Origin: Gymnopus androsaceus JB14
Taxonomy: Eukaryota > Basidiomycota > Agaricomycetes > Agaricales > Omphalotaceae
NCBI GenBank assembly: GCA_009733575.1
Contig: ML769401.1
Coordinates: forward strand, 92,730 to 156,729
Direction of reading: 5' to 3'
Length of the DNA: 64,000 nucleotides
This document shows positions 1-11,512 of this stretch, in pieces. Both the position numbers and the translations under genes were made by a program. The notes under the pieces were generated by a model. That model made no database searches. It had not been told where the DNA came from and worked only from the letters and a program-made list of their open reading frames with translations. Position 1 is the first letter of the stretch, and each line of letters starts with the position of its first letter.

Positions 1-1
1 C

Positions 2-412
2 TACAAACTTCAAAGTCCAACCGATAACGAACAGGCGTCTAAACTTGGGCGCTGTGCACTAATTGATCAATTCAACGAGCGCCTCTCTTCCAACGGAGAC
101 GTCGTTTTCGTCGCCCAGAAGTTGTAAGTGATTGAATGCCGTAGGTTGTAACATGTTTAACAGAAACGGCAATTGACCCGCTTATGTTTAACAAAGCTTA
201 TGGGTTACTGAAGCGAGCAGGATTAAGCGGTCGACACCACTGAGCAAGATGATGGAAGAGAAGGGAAAGTTTCCGAGAACGTTCATCGAAGAAATGCTTT
301 CGCTCCTCGGGAAGGATTATCAGGATTGTATATCCGTTCTTGCCCACCTGCAGGCGCAAGTTGAAGCTATTTCATCTCGGTGTAGAAATGCGAGTAAAGC
401 TTCGGACTAGTT
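2..412 (+). CDS. 3' end of an unidentified protein gene (partial)
   Basis: Two exons can be read. Frame 2 from the window edge to 124 ends ..FVAQKL at a GTAAGT donor. The next exon starts after the CAG at 217-219 and restores the frame (..IKRSTPLSKMMEEKG..). It ends ..CRNASKASD with TAG at 410-412. The tail is hydrophilic and helical, with a possible short coiled coil (QAQVEAISSRC). I do not recognise a family, and the start lies outside the window. The intron is 95 nt, longer than most here, so a small extra exon could have been missed. Confidence 0.5.
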
Positions 413-1359
413 ATGCACTGGAAGATACTTGGAAGATGTAAAGGACTTATTCTGATAAGCATTTTTCGATAAGCACTTTTCGATAACGGGAGTCTACTTA
501 TCAGTTCCTTCTTATCCTCTTTGCCATTTCGTTGGACAAACATCGGGCTTCAATTGCATGTATAGCACATCAGTAGAAGGGGAGTAGAAGATGAGAGGGG
601 CTCGAAGTGATACTATGCAGGCTTTGAATTGCTTGGGCTGGCGGGCATCCCAACAGCAATGTCTTGCTCAACTATACCTCGACAGGTGTCAAGAGCAATC
701 AAATCTGCTTTTGTTGACTTAGACTAACTTTAATTGGGAAGGAAGCACGGCGTTTTCCTCAGTGCGACTGTCAAGCCGTTTTCACTACTCAACGTGGATA
801 TTTCGGAAAGCTTTCCAGCTCGCATGATGTTCGTTGGGACTCGAATTTAATAGTTTGAAAGGTAGAGGTGCCCGATGTACTGTGTCACAGTGGCATAGGA
901 AATCTTACAATTATTCTGCGGCGGAATTAAGTCCCTTCACTACTACTCTATCAGAAGGAACGGAATCGTACTGACTCTGCGGCTTTGATGGTTTAAAGTC
1001 ACAGAACTTTGTCCATCCCGATTTGAGCAGCATACATGGCGTATGTTGCTCGACCCCCTGGAGTACTAGGTACGTGCGTTCCACAGCTAGTATACAAGTG
1101 GACATTTGTAGTTATATATAGTGCAGTGGAAGGGCAAACTGGTTGTTCAAGAAAAGGGCCTTGGCAGTACCTATCCTATCCCTACTTCTGAAGCCTCTCA
1201 TCTCACTCAACGATTCCACGAAATCGCCATGAATATATGGATCAAATCATCAAATGTCACTACACCCGAGACAGAAATCCAGCAGATTCTAATGTTAGTG
1301 GAGGTGCCAGTGGAGGTGCGGTAGGCAATATATCTCCCAAGCACCCTGTAGCCTGAATA
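413..1359. other. Spacer without a supported gene
   Basis: Only short overlapping reading frames (60-70 codons) on both strands occur here. None has splice-linked neighbours or a recognisable motif. The start of the inverted duplication marks the right boundary. Confidence 0.5.
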
Positions 1360-3117
1360 ATTTAAAACCCTCACCATTCACAACCTTCACCCTGCAACAC
1401 ACTAGGACGTCATGAGGTAAGTGTCATAAACATGGTACTTAAAATCTGCGGTGAAGTACGACGGACTTGCTTCACTCCTTCCTTCTTTTAAATTCCAGCT
1501 CTTGAATTGTCTTCCTCATTTTGCTGCCTAGGAAGAACTCATGAGTTCAACTACAAATCTGGGTGAGGTTCTACATGTTTAGACTGCCACTCAAATCGCG
1601 GTTTTCACACAAATTTTATTTTGCTTCGCCAGTGTTTTGCCTTACATTCTTGACAATTTCGAGTGTTTCCACGATAGCCAGAATATGGATTCGATATCGC
1701 AAACAGCGTCTATGGTGGGATGATGGCTGTGACTACTAATTCAATGTCATAAATTAGAATCTCTCAATAAGCTTTAACAGGGGCCATTCTAACGGTGATT
1801 CTCTCAATAGTTGAAGATATTTCGTTGCTCTGGCAAGGTATGTCTTATATGAGCGACTTAAAAGTGACCTCGAGATCCGATAATGAATTTTATCAGGTCC
1901 GAATCCACTTATACCCAGCTCCCCTCACACGCAGGTCGTGCAGTTCTGGTAAGATCTTGAAGATTTAAGGGATTATAAAAATGAATTATGGATTAATTAT
2001 TTTTAGGCTCGGTATGATCTGCTTTACTGTGGCGATTTGGTGAGTTCTTCTTACCAATAATTTGTTCGCTGCAATTCACACAATCTCGAATTAGGTGTGC
2101 TCGAATGAGCCTAATTTGCTCAATAATCCGTCTTGTTCCGCCATTGTTCACCCTACGACGAATTTCCGAATGGACTGCTGTCCTTTTCTCTTTCATATGC
2201 GTGGGTGTCCTCACGCCAAAGATATATGTCTGCGCCTCAGACCAATCCTGGTATGATATGCCACACCCTATATGCAACGTGGGACCCGAAATTGGCATAC
2301 CTATAGGCGACTTCATTAGTAGGTTATTCCAGGTTATTCCCAAGTGAATATTATAAGCTAATGGTTATAATATATTCAGCCGATCTTGTAGCAGACATCA
2401 CGCTTGTTGTTATACCTATTCGTTTACTAGGATTCGTCAATCTGCCACAGGACAAACGGAGGTGATCAAATAATTCTGCGATAGTCAAGACAGGTGAACT
2501 AACTCCACACTTGTACTCCTAGAATGCTCATTGTCATCTTCGGAGCTAGCGTATTCACCAGCGCAATGTCGGTTGTACACTCCGTACTTCTCATCATGAT
2601 GGGCGCTGTGTCTTCTAAATTTGACTTTATAGTACCCATCGCCGCCGAAGCCGAGGTGCACACTTTCAAGTTTTGAATCTCGACACATTCATATCTTACC
2701 AATTTTTAGTTGGGGACCGCCCTTATTGTCGCAAATCTGGGTGTACTGACACCCTATATATATCGATTAATTGGCAAACGCGACGGAGACATTGATAGTA
2801 AACCATATACCCACTATCCAAGCATTCAGACCAATGGGGACATTCGCATGCGGCGAGTATCAGATCTACTAGTATCAGGCGTTCGCTTGACCGATACTGG
2901 TCGTGTATCTACTAGCGTTCGTGTTCAAGAGCCAGAGCCTCCGAAAATAAAACTTGAGGACCCAGTGGTTCTGGGACTTTCCCTTTCCTCTGATTCAAAT
3001 GCCAGTCCTTCGGATGGTACGGACAGCTATAACATTCCAAAAAGCGGGCATCAATTGCAGGATAATTTAATGTAACAAGTATTATAAAAGTGTATAAAAT
3101 TTTTTTCATGTGCGAGT
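1360..3117 (+). repeat. Left arm of a large inverted duplication
   Basis: This block is repeated in reverse complement at about 3349-5016, with clear similarity over exons, introns and the 5' flank. For example GTAAGTGTCATAA at 1415 matches the reverse complement near 4990. The arms are about 1.7 kb and the unmatched centre is about 230 bp. Exons are closer to each other than introns. Arm ends are approximate, judged by eye. Confidence 0.85.
1541..3075 (+). CDS. Fungal rhodopsin-domain integral membrane protein, copy 1
   Basis: This is a multi-exon gene. After splicing, the chain reads MSSTTNL.. then ..TIARIWIRYRKQRLWWDDGWAIL.., ..VVQFWLGMICFTVAIWCARM.., ..SIIRLVPP..LRRISEWTAV.., ..DLVADITLVVIPIRLL.., ..LIVANLGVLTPYIYRL.. 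and a hydrophilic tail ending NLM at 3075. The signatures R-x-W-x(n)-WWDD after helix 1, WCAR/SIIR, and [VA]D-x-x-LVVIPIRLL are those of the fungal integral membrane proteins grouped as rhodopsin-like (PF20684), with about seven membrane segments. Introns used: after ..TNLG (GTGAGG..CAG), after WDDG (GTGACT..CAG), and further GT..AG introns; the reading frame stays open throughout. The role is unknown; some relatives are thought to be receptors. Its paralogue converges on it. Confidence 0.72.
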
Positions 3118-3348
3118 TAGATGCAATAATTAACTGAAGTTGCTTGAGCGCCATACTGCAGGTGCGTATCAGACCACTGCTTAAGGTATGTAATCTCATA
3201 TTGACGCATATTTCTATGGTCAGTGCTTCTGTGAAATGGGATCGTGATTCCGAGTCGAGTCCCGTCTGGAGTCGCTCTTCCGTCACTTTTGCGCCCAAGT
3301 AAACTATTGTGTCTTCATCGACATTGATTATTATTATTTAAACTGTAA

Positions 3349-5016
3349 CGTGCAAATATACAAAAGATGTTTATACAATATTATAATACTTATTACATTG
3401 AATTATCCTGCAAAAGTTCGCTTTTTGGAATCTCGTAGCCGTTCATACCATCCGGAGGTCAGGCGTTTGAATCAGAGGAGAGGGAAGAGTCTATAGCCAT
3501 CAGGTCCTCATGTTTTCTTTTCGGAGGCCCGGGGTCTTGAACACGAACGCTAGTAGACGCACGACTAGTATCGGTCAAGTGAATGCCTGATGCTACTAGA
3601 TCTGATACTCGCCGCATGCGAATGTCCCCATTGGTTTGAATGCTTGGATAGTGGGTGTATGGTTTACTATCAATGTCTCCATCGCGTTTGCCAATCAATC
3701 GATATATATAGGGTGTCAGTACACCCAGATTTGCGACAATAAGCGCGGTCCCCAACTAAAAATTGGTAAGATATGTGTGTCGAGATTGAAAGTTGAAAGT
3801 GTGCACCTCGACTTCGGCGGCGATAGGTACTATCAAGTTAAATTTCAAAGACGCAGCGCTTATCACAATAAGAGACACGGAGTGTATAATCGACATTGCG
3901 CTGGTGAGCAGGCTAGCTCCGAAGATGACAATGAGCATTCTAGGAGTAAATGCGTGGAGTTAGTTCACCAGTCTTAACCGCCACGCAGATTTAATCACCT
4001 TCGCTTGTCCTTTGGAAGATTGACGTGTCCTAGTAAACGAATAGGTATAACAATAAGTGTGATATCCGCTACAAAGTCGGCTTAATAGATTTTAACCATT
4101 AGCTTATAATACTCTATTCACTTGGGAAGAACCTACTAATGAGGTCGCCTATGGCAATTTTCGGTCCCACGTTGCATATAGGGTGTGGCATATCATACCA
4201 GGATTGGTCTGAGGCGCAGACGTATATCTTTGGCGTGAGGACACCCACACATATGAGAGAGAAAGAGACAGCAGCCCATTCGGAAATTCTTCGTAGGGTG
4301 AGCCATGATGGAATGAGGCGGATTATTGAGAGCATCAGGCTTATTCGAGCACACCTAATTCGACAAAGTTGAGTGAATTGTAGCGAACATATTATTGGTA
4401 AGAACTCACCAAATCGCCACAGTGAAGGAGATCATACCAAGCCTAAAGATAATTAATCCACATTTCATTTCTATAATCCCTTCAAGATATTACCAGAACT
4501 GCACGACCTGCATGTAAAGGGAGCCGGGTACGAGTGGATTCGAGCCTGATAAAGATTCATTATTGGATCTCGAGGTCACTTTTAAGTCGCTCACATAAGA
4601 CATACCTTCCCAGAACAACGAAATATCTATAAATATTGAGAGAATCACCGTTAGAATGGCCCCTGCCAAAGCTTTTTGAGAGATTATACTTTATGAGATT
4701 GAATTAGTAGTCACAGCCATCATCCCACCATAGGCGCTGTCTGCGATATCGAATCCATATTCTCGTTATGGTGGAAACAGTCGCAATTGTCAAAGTTGTA
4801 ACGCAAAACACTGGCGAGCAAATGAAACTTGTGTAAAAACCGCGACATGAGTGACAGCTTAAGCGTAGAAACTCACCCAAATTTGTAGTTGAGCTCATGA
4901 CTTAAGTCCCTAGGGAATACCGAGTTGAGAGCTGGAAAGCGAAGAAAGTTCATAAAGCTTCACTTCAGCCTTTAAGTATCGTTATGACACTTACCTAATG
5001 ACGCCCGGAAGGTTTT
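3349..5016 (-). repeat. Right arm of the large inverted duplication
   Basis: Reverse-complement partner of 1360-3117. The small unmatched centre (about 3118-3348) is AT-rich and shows no gene. Arms diverge by scattered substitutions and small indels, so the duplication is not recent. Confidence 0.85.
3459..4898 (-). CDS. Fungal rhodopsin-domain integral membrane protein, copy 2
   Basis: Inverted paralogue of the 1541-3075 gene, with the same exon order and phases. ATG at 4896-4898 (MSSTTNL..), then ..STITRIWIRYRRQRLWWDDGWAIL.., ..FWLGMISFTVAIWCARISLMLSIIRLIP.., ..TLRRISEWAAVSF.., ..DFVADITLIVIPIRLLG.. and ..TALIVANLGVLTPYIYRL... The membrane core is intact after splicing. A TGA at 3459-3461 ends the cytosolic tail about 29 residues before the end of copy 1, and sequence resembling the copy-1 tail continues downstream of it. 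It could be a functional paralogue with a shortened tail. Confidence 0.7.
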
Positions 5017-7198
5017 AAGGTTTCTGTAACAGAAAGCTTACTGTACTATACAGTACATACATATATATAGTATCTCTACACATGGTATGATCGTGTACAT
5101 AGTTGTCTGTTTAAAGAGACTAACATAGTATTTGGCATCCACCCTCCACCCATCTTCACTGGGCGGTCTGGACACAGAGATTCAGCGGTGTTGATCCATT
5201 CGCGCATACAGTAGACCTGTTGAGATGACGGGAATGAACTGGATTTGCGGTCAATATTTAGTAATACCACATTACCAATTGTAGTACTTAAGATTTCATA
5301 TGCGACATGCATCGGACAGACGACTACAACCTCTGCCAATCATTTTTTTCCAAACGAATGCTGGCAGTGGAAAGCTTTCAAAATCCGTATTCAATAATTG
5401 ACATTTGGGTAGTCGGTCCGACAGCCAAAGCTGGTGGAAGGAATCTTCAAGTCGTACTGAGCAGGTGTTCATCCATAGGGGAGAGTGGAGCCGTTCCCAA
5501 TTAAAGTTAGTCTCCCAAGTGTACCAAGACGGATAGATTCAATCTTGACGTTATGGGGTCGAAGTATACTTGAGCGACAAATCGGCGTGGTCGTCGTAGG
5601 TCCTACAGTGGGCATGGACTCTTTACCCTGAGCGGCGCGATTTCGTTCGACCTGTAATTCGTAAAATTGAATTGCTGGATGTCTGGCTCGAAACACGTTG
5701 CAGATCTTCAACTTGGTTGCAAGCATACAAGTATGCGTCACGTTCATTAACGCTATCGATTGAACCCTGTATGGATCGAACGGAGTTTCATTAGTCTTTA
5801 AGTAGATGATTCAGAACGATAGCGATGGGAGACTTACTGGCATTTTCTGGCTCAGCACGGTCCACGACCTCCATCTTCCATCCGTTCTTTTCCTATCGTG
5901 ATTGTCATCCAACGTTCTTGGTTTCCTCCGTATCGATAGGTTATTCCTACTGAGCTTTCTCGAAAAGATTTGCCCAAGATCGATCTACGAATGGGGTTAC
6001 ATTCCACAGTACAGACTGAACGATGTGATAATTTTGAGCCCAGAGTCACTCGGGAGAAAATGTGGTGGAATTCAAGCGAAATCAGTTTATTGGAGATTAA
6101 TTCGCGTCATAAGGAATCGAAGAGGGAGAAACTTGAAAGGACGCGTCAATAGGCGTCAATGTGGCGACGCACGTTTGAACGAGCGCGTCTAATATTAATA
6201 ACCTTAACCCAACTTCTCAGTAAGATGTAGTCGCAGCGTATGATAAAGTTTTCTAAATGCCTCTGGAAATATGCGAAGGTTGAACATCTCTCATTATCTA
6301 GGGCCATTCCGGTCCAGGCAAATATGCATACCATTTATGTCTGACGAGGGATTGAGACTGATTCACAGAGATGTGTATCTCCAACGGAGCTCTGGCACTG
6401 TCTGTTAGGTATATTGGATTCTCACAGATTATTGAACAGTGGCAGAACACTTGCTGCCAGATTACCTGGACACTCGAGTCTCTTGATTGGTCTCCACTCA
6501 ATATTCTTCCTTGTTGTGAAATCTCTCGCAATCTCTCGTCTTGAAAAGTCATTGCTCAGTACCATTAATCACCGTGTTTCCTAGACTGGAATTGGGAATC
6601 AAGAGCTTCTGCGAGGGAGCAAGTAATGCTGGATTCTTTCCTTGTCCGACTCGGATCTTCATGCGCCTAGACGCGCCTTGCACTTCGAGGTCCTCCTTGA
6701 CCTCACCATCTGTCGAAGATCTCAACGCCACGGACTCATTCGTTATCAACCCGGCTCTCATTCAAAGCTTTCACATCAGCCTCTTCTCTCATTCTCCCAA
6801 GGCTAGCATCATTTCTCCTTTGTATGTCGGCAGGGCTTCTGACGACGCGGACCTGCACGGTTTTGAAACATGATCCAACTTGTCCGATGCAGGTGCAAAG
6901 AGGAGTCAATTACAATCGCGTACCTACTTTATCGCTCAAGTTGTATATGAACCGCTGTTCTGTTTGGAAGAGGTTGGATTTAGGCGGCGACTCCGATCCA
7001 AAATTGATAGGGAAGGAGGCGGAAGGCCATGTATTACTTGCTCAGTTACTGCAAGAGGTGCCTCTTTACTGCCTTATTCTTGTTAGATATTGAGCGGGAA
7101 TGAGCGGAACGCTTCGGAAGGGCGTCCGTCCGAAGTCACGCATCTATTTAACAAACGATTATTACGGAGATGACGCGTTGACTGTTTCTTTTACCACC
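5017..7198. other. Region without a secure gene
   Basis: Several short frames occur on both strands. On the minus strand 5747-5469 joins plausibly to 5883-5853 across an intron (GTAAGT..TAG) giving ..VVDRAEPENATLMNVTHTC.., but upstream frames do not connect and no family is recognisable. Around 6540-6870 the minus strand reads ..REEADVKALNESRVDNE before a stop, again without convincing neighbours. These may be remnants of a gene. I do not call one. Confidence 0.4.
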
Positions 7199-8133
7199 AT
7201 GTTCTCTCTCGCACGAACTGCCCTACGACCCTCTCTTGCTCGTGCTTTCCTCGCTCCCAGTGCAAGTGCTTCGCTACACACGCTTCCGGAGCTTCCTTAT
7301 GCCTACGATGTACAAGTCCTCGTTGTGCTGTTCTGTCTCAAGTTTGCTGACATTTTCGCTGCCAATATAGGCTCTCGAACCCCACATCTCCGAGGAAATC
7401 ATGACGCTTCACCACCAGAAGCACCATCAGACCTATGTTAACGGACTCAACGCGGCGGAAGAGTCTTACGCCAAAGCACCTTCTGTAAAAGCGCGGATTG
7501 CGTTGCAGGCTGCTTTGAAGTTTAACGGCGGAGGTGTGTAATTGCCATTTCCATTCAACTAATCTGCTTAGTTGAAAAACCACCAGGCCACATCAATCAC
7601 TCTCTATTTTGGAAGAACCTCGCGCCTGAGAAGGGAGACGGAGGAAAACTTGCTGACGGACCACTAAAATCTGCAATTGAAAGAGACTTTGGGTCTCTGG
7701 ATGCCTTCAAGAAGGACTTTAACGCAAAGACGGCTGCTGTCCAGGGAAGTGGCTGGGGATGGCTTGTACGTCAGCTACGCTGCATCTGCGGTTCGTGGTA
7801 TTTATCTGAAATATAGGGCTACAACTCGGCAACGAAGAAGCTGGAAATTGTCACCACTTCTAACCAGGACCCTCTGCTCAGTTTGTCAACTCTTGTTGTC
7901 CCTACTTCACCTCGGTAATCATTATTCTTATTTCGCAGCTCATACGCCGATTATTGGTGTTGATATTTGGGAACATGCATTCTACCTCCAATACAAGAAT
8001 GTGAAGCCAGATGTAAGTGTTCTGTTTCGGTCCCTCCCAGGCCTTTGTTTATCTGGTCTTCTAGTACCTGAACGCTATCTGGAACGTCGTCAACTTCAAG
8101 GAAGCTGAGAAGCGCCTAGTGGAAGTACAGTAG
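7199..8133 (+). CDS. SOD2: Manganese superoxide dismutase, mitochondrial
   Basis: Converts superoxide to hydrogen peroxide and oxygen in the mitochondrial matrix. Six exons: 7199-7309, 7371-7533, 7587-7765, 7817-7880, 7939-8012, 8065-8133, giving 219 aa. Residues 1 to about 26 are Arg/Ala/Ser-rich ([17 protein letters not shown]..), a typical import presequence. The mature part starts near [18 protein letters not shown]. Metal ligands by family alignment are His51 (LHHQKHH), His96 (GHINHSLFW), Asp181 and His185 ([11 protein letters not shown]). GSGWGWL precedes the C-terminal ligands, as in Mn-type enzymes. All introns are GT..AG and 51-61 nt. Length matches fungal Sod2. No sign of damage. 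Confidence 0.97.
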
Positions 8134-8283
8134 TTGCATCAAAATAGACCAAAGTACTTTGTATACAAAATTCATTATGATTCAATTGATATGCAAGTTC
8201 GCGACTTACTCGGAGACTAGAGTTCAACGCTCAACCTAGTAGGGGACCACTAGATATAGTCATTTCCATTCAACTCGTATTTG

Positions 8284-8360
8284 TGACGTCAGTTTGGACG
8301 ATGGTGCGCGTCTCAGCGCCTGACGTCACATACGACGCACGCTCCAATTCCTGGTATAAA
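8284..8360 (+). promoter_or_regulatory. Two CRE/ATF palindromes and a TATA box
   Basis: Perfect TGACGTCA palindromes lie at 8284-8291 and 8321-8328, 37 bp apart. A TATAAA follows at 8355-8360, 88 bp before the ATG of the next gene. TGACGTCA is the binding site of Atf1/CREB-type bZIP factors, which drive stress responses in fungi. The stress link for this gene is inferred. Confidence 0.6.
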
Positions 8361-8447
8361 GTCCAGCACACGAAACCCCGGCGTCCTCACTTAATATTAA
8401 CCACATCACAACCTTCGCATTACACACAGATTTTATAATCACCCAAT

Positions 8448-8910
8448 ATGTCGTCTGGAAGTATGCAATCCAATGTCGGAAACTCACAAATTTACAATGA
8501 TAACGAGCAGAGGTCTGTTCTTGCAGTTTGACTTGGAATCCATGTCCTAATACCCTTGCACAGAACCTCGAAGGCATCTGACAAGGACCCAAGAGCAAGA
8601 TATGAATACGCTCCAGAAAACGCACACGATGATCTTGATTCCAAGTACGCTACGCTTCTTTCGGTTCTTCCTCATCTAATCTAACATTCTCATCCCTCTC
8701 TTCTTCAGAGACCAACGCAGCCTTGCAAATCGTCTAGCATCCGCACAGGAGCATGGTCTTGACAACGAGAGCAATAAGACGAAAGATACTGTCACGGATC
8801 CATTAGCACCAGCACAGTCACATGGGAATGAGCCGTCGAAGGGTGCAAAGATCGATGCGGAGCTGCAGGCGGAGGACGAGGAGATTCTGAAGAATAAGGG
8901 AAAGATATAA
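8448..8910 (+). CDS. Small hydrophilic, probably disordered protein
   Basis: Three exons (8448 to about 8511, the middle exon from AACCTCG to ..GATTCCAA near 8643, then AGACCAACG.. to TAA at 8908-8910) give about 116 aa. Sequence: MSSGSMQSNVGNSQ.., ..RYEYAPENAHDDLDSKDQ.., ..SHGNEPSKGAKIDAELQAED.., ending LKNKGKI. It is rich in D, E, K, N, Q and S, with no hydrophobic segment and no cysteine. The C-terminal GAKIDAELQxEDEE block resembles an uncharacterised conserved small fungal protein, but I cannot name a function. The upstream CRE pair suggests stress control. Confidence 0.75.
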
Positions 8911-10273
8911 TCGTTGTGGCAGGCTATTCCAAAGTTGAAGTAAATGTATCATTATAATCCTCATGCATACGCATACAAACTTATAATTGATGGAATCAGC
9001 TAATCGAGGCTTTGCCATATAAGTGATTGATGAAAGTAGCTAGTCGCATGTAAAGCTGACTGCGAGTCCTCAGCAAAGGCGATGAGTTATTGGCACGCTC
9101 ACGTGCATACTAGTAGAATTTCTCCTATTTTTATTCACGCCATAAGCTCCCTTCTTGCTTAGCTTTCCATTTCAACTTGATAGCACTCTTCACACTTCTA
9201 TAATCCATAGAGTCATCTCATTCCCGATCTTTGCTTGATTTCTTCTCTCGATATCATCCAGTGTTTTGTCTCTTTGTATATATAGGACCAATTTATAAGC
9301 TGTGATTAATAATTCCTTCAGCGACTGTGCATGATGTACGACGACTAGAAAATGATTTTTGGTCAGAGTGCTGTGTTTATTCTCGGACGGGTAGCATGTG
9401 ACAGTTTTCTTTTCGCCTCCGTTTTCGTTTGCTGGCAAAAGTATAAAAACAGACATAGACCCATTTCACTTCTACCTTCACTGACAGCATCTCCAATGGA
9501 AAACAAATCCAGCACTTCCGCTCTCCGAGTCGAGACCGAGCGCGAGATCCGAGTCTAAACTACACCGAAACCTGTAATCCGTCAACCCACTGGCACTTGC
9601 TCGTTTATTGGAACAATTCAAGAGCTCTCCCCTTAGCCTATTCGCCCCAATCGCACTAAGTTGGCAGCTATCATCGCTGGTATAGTATGTACTTGCTGCG
9701 AAAGATACTGTTACGTACGGGATGACTCGGACAGCTGAGGCAGGAGGGATTCATCACATTTGTATCGGTTAAAAAGCGCACTGTGATTGCTTCTAACTCT
9801 TCTAGTAAGTCGCTGATGCTGATTACATAGCTACTAGTAGCTCTGGACCTGAGGCCTGTCACGGCGGTCTGAGGAGCTGAGTCGGAGTTTCAAGCCTCAG
9901 TTTCGAATCACAAGGCGGAGCAGGTAAAAAAGTATGCGGTAAAAGTCGACTGGTGTATATCAACATCTCTGAAACAAATAATAGTAACTTAAGAGCAACG
10001 AAATGATACTGTACAGTAGTATGTACTTAACTTAGTATTACATGAGAATTATAGATGATACAATGCACTGATAAAAACACTATAAGCACGATCCTTTATG
10101 CGGGTGAGCAGTCCAAAACTATGCTTTGGGCTTTTTACAGGATATAAGTGTTCCGTAGCTGTAACCGTTGGACAGTAGTACCGTAAACTGGTCGTTGAAC
10201 TTTGGAAACGGACCTTGGCCAGTATGATTCCTATCCTATCCTATCCTATATCCTGTCCGTTTTTTAAAAAGCA
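8911..10273. other. Intergenic spacer
   Basis: No gene is supported. It has short overlapping frames only. A (CCTAT)4-type microsatellite sits at 10230-10251, just past the 3' end of the velvet gene. Confidence 0.5.
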
Positions 10274-11512
10274 TCAAGTCCAGACGCTGTCATCATCATC
10301 ATCGTCGTCGTCCCTAGACGAATGCTTCCTCTTTTCGCCTTGTGCTGCGGGAAAAGGTTCATTACCAGTCTTGCGTCGTCGCTTTCGTTCTGTCTCACGG
10401 ATGTTGAGACGAACACCATACCGTGATATAAGCTGCATAAACACAAGTTGTGACTGGTCAGTGATATAAATTAGGGCATATAGTATAAGACACCTTTGTG
10501 AGCTCCGTCGACGCTTGCAGACCTGGAAACTCTTTTGTTGAATACACACGAAAAGGCCCACCATAACATTCTGCCTGTATAGGCCTGTCATCCCGCCCTT
10601 CCGCTTTTGAAAAGAGATCAAACATGCGATAACGAAGCAGAAAGGTGCCTTCATTCTTGACAGCGAGGTCCTGTAACAGAAGTGAGGGATGAATATATAT
10701 GAATGGGGTTTAAGGTCTTACTGGGAAGACAAAGATTAAAGCTTTTTTACTTTCGAGATCAATGAACTGAGGCTGAACAAATGTTGCCCCAACCAACGCA
10801 TCCGTCACTTTGGAACTCTCAGTGATTGGGATATTCCCTACCCAATGAATGACATCATTAGGTGCCCCGGATCCATTAGTAGTTGAACGTGAGCTATACG
10901 AAGTAGTGGGACTGTAGCCATTTGAAGTGGTCGTACTGGAAGATGAAGTAGAGTATGACCTTTTATGGCCAGACCGTGTGCCAGGAGAATCGGGGTCGAT
11001 AACAGGGAAAAGATCCACAGTACACAAGAGTCCAAGGATTTGAATTTCACTATCAGGTGGCATAAGTATCGTGTCGATTTCAACAGGCAGAGGGATGACT
11101 TACCCATGCTCTAGCTCTCGCAGTCTATTATCACCAATCACCTCACAGAAAGTTGCCTTCACGACAGGCGGAGGATCCAGGGGACGCCGATCTACCCTCG
11201 CGTACCTAAAACAACAGTGAGAGGCAGAAAAATATAAAAGGAAAGCGCGCGCACGTACTTTCGGCCGAGGTCAGCTTTCTGGATCTCAGTCAACCCCGCA
11301 CGAATAGTGAGACCAGTAAATTGGCCTAGTTCAAAACGAATGGGTACGGGACAGAGACCAACACCGGTTGGATAGACTTCACCATTCATCTGCAGAGTTG
11401 GTGCCCAAGTGTTGTCAAGGGCCTGTTCCGAGCCCGGAAACTGGGTCTGATATGCGGCATTTGCATGCTGAAGATGATGATGATTGGAGTGAGAGTGCGA
11501 GGACGGGTACAT
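10274..11512 (-). CDS. velB: Velvet-domain developmental regulator, VelB-like
   Basis: Velvet proteins are fungal transcription regulators that couple development, light response and secondary metabolism; VelB pairs with VeA or VosA. Five exons on the minus strand (11512-11259, 11205-11104, 11049-10722, 10670-10494, 10432-10274) give 339 aa. Motifs in order: IRAGLTEIQKADLGRKYARV, DRRPLDPPPVVK, ATFCEVIG, then VGATFVQPQFIDLESKKALIF, DLAVKNEGTFLLRYRMFDLF, FRVYSTKEFPGLQ and LISRYGVRLNIRETERKRRR. The domain is split by a Ser/Thr-rich insert (SYSTSSSSTTTSN..), as known for VelB. The tail is basic, then a run of eight Asp. The start ATG at 11512 is the first in the exon that carries the domain; an upstream non-coding exon is possible. 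Confidence 0.9.

Noticed and set aside
5469..5747. Minus-strand frame of 92 codons, possibly an exon
   Set aside because: It has one plausible upstream splice but no further connection and no family resemblance, so it is not annotated as a gene.
7677..8108. 143-codon plus-strand frame across the SOD2 exons
   Set aside because: Reads through SOD2 introns in the wrong frame. The spliced SOD2 model explains the region.
10230..10251. CCTAT repeats considered as an interstitial telomere
   Set aside because: The fungal telomere repeat is normally CCCTAA. Four 5-mers are an ordinary microsatellite.
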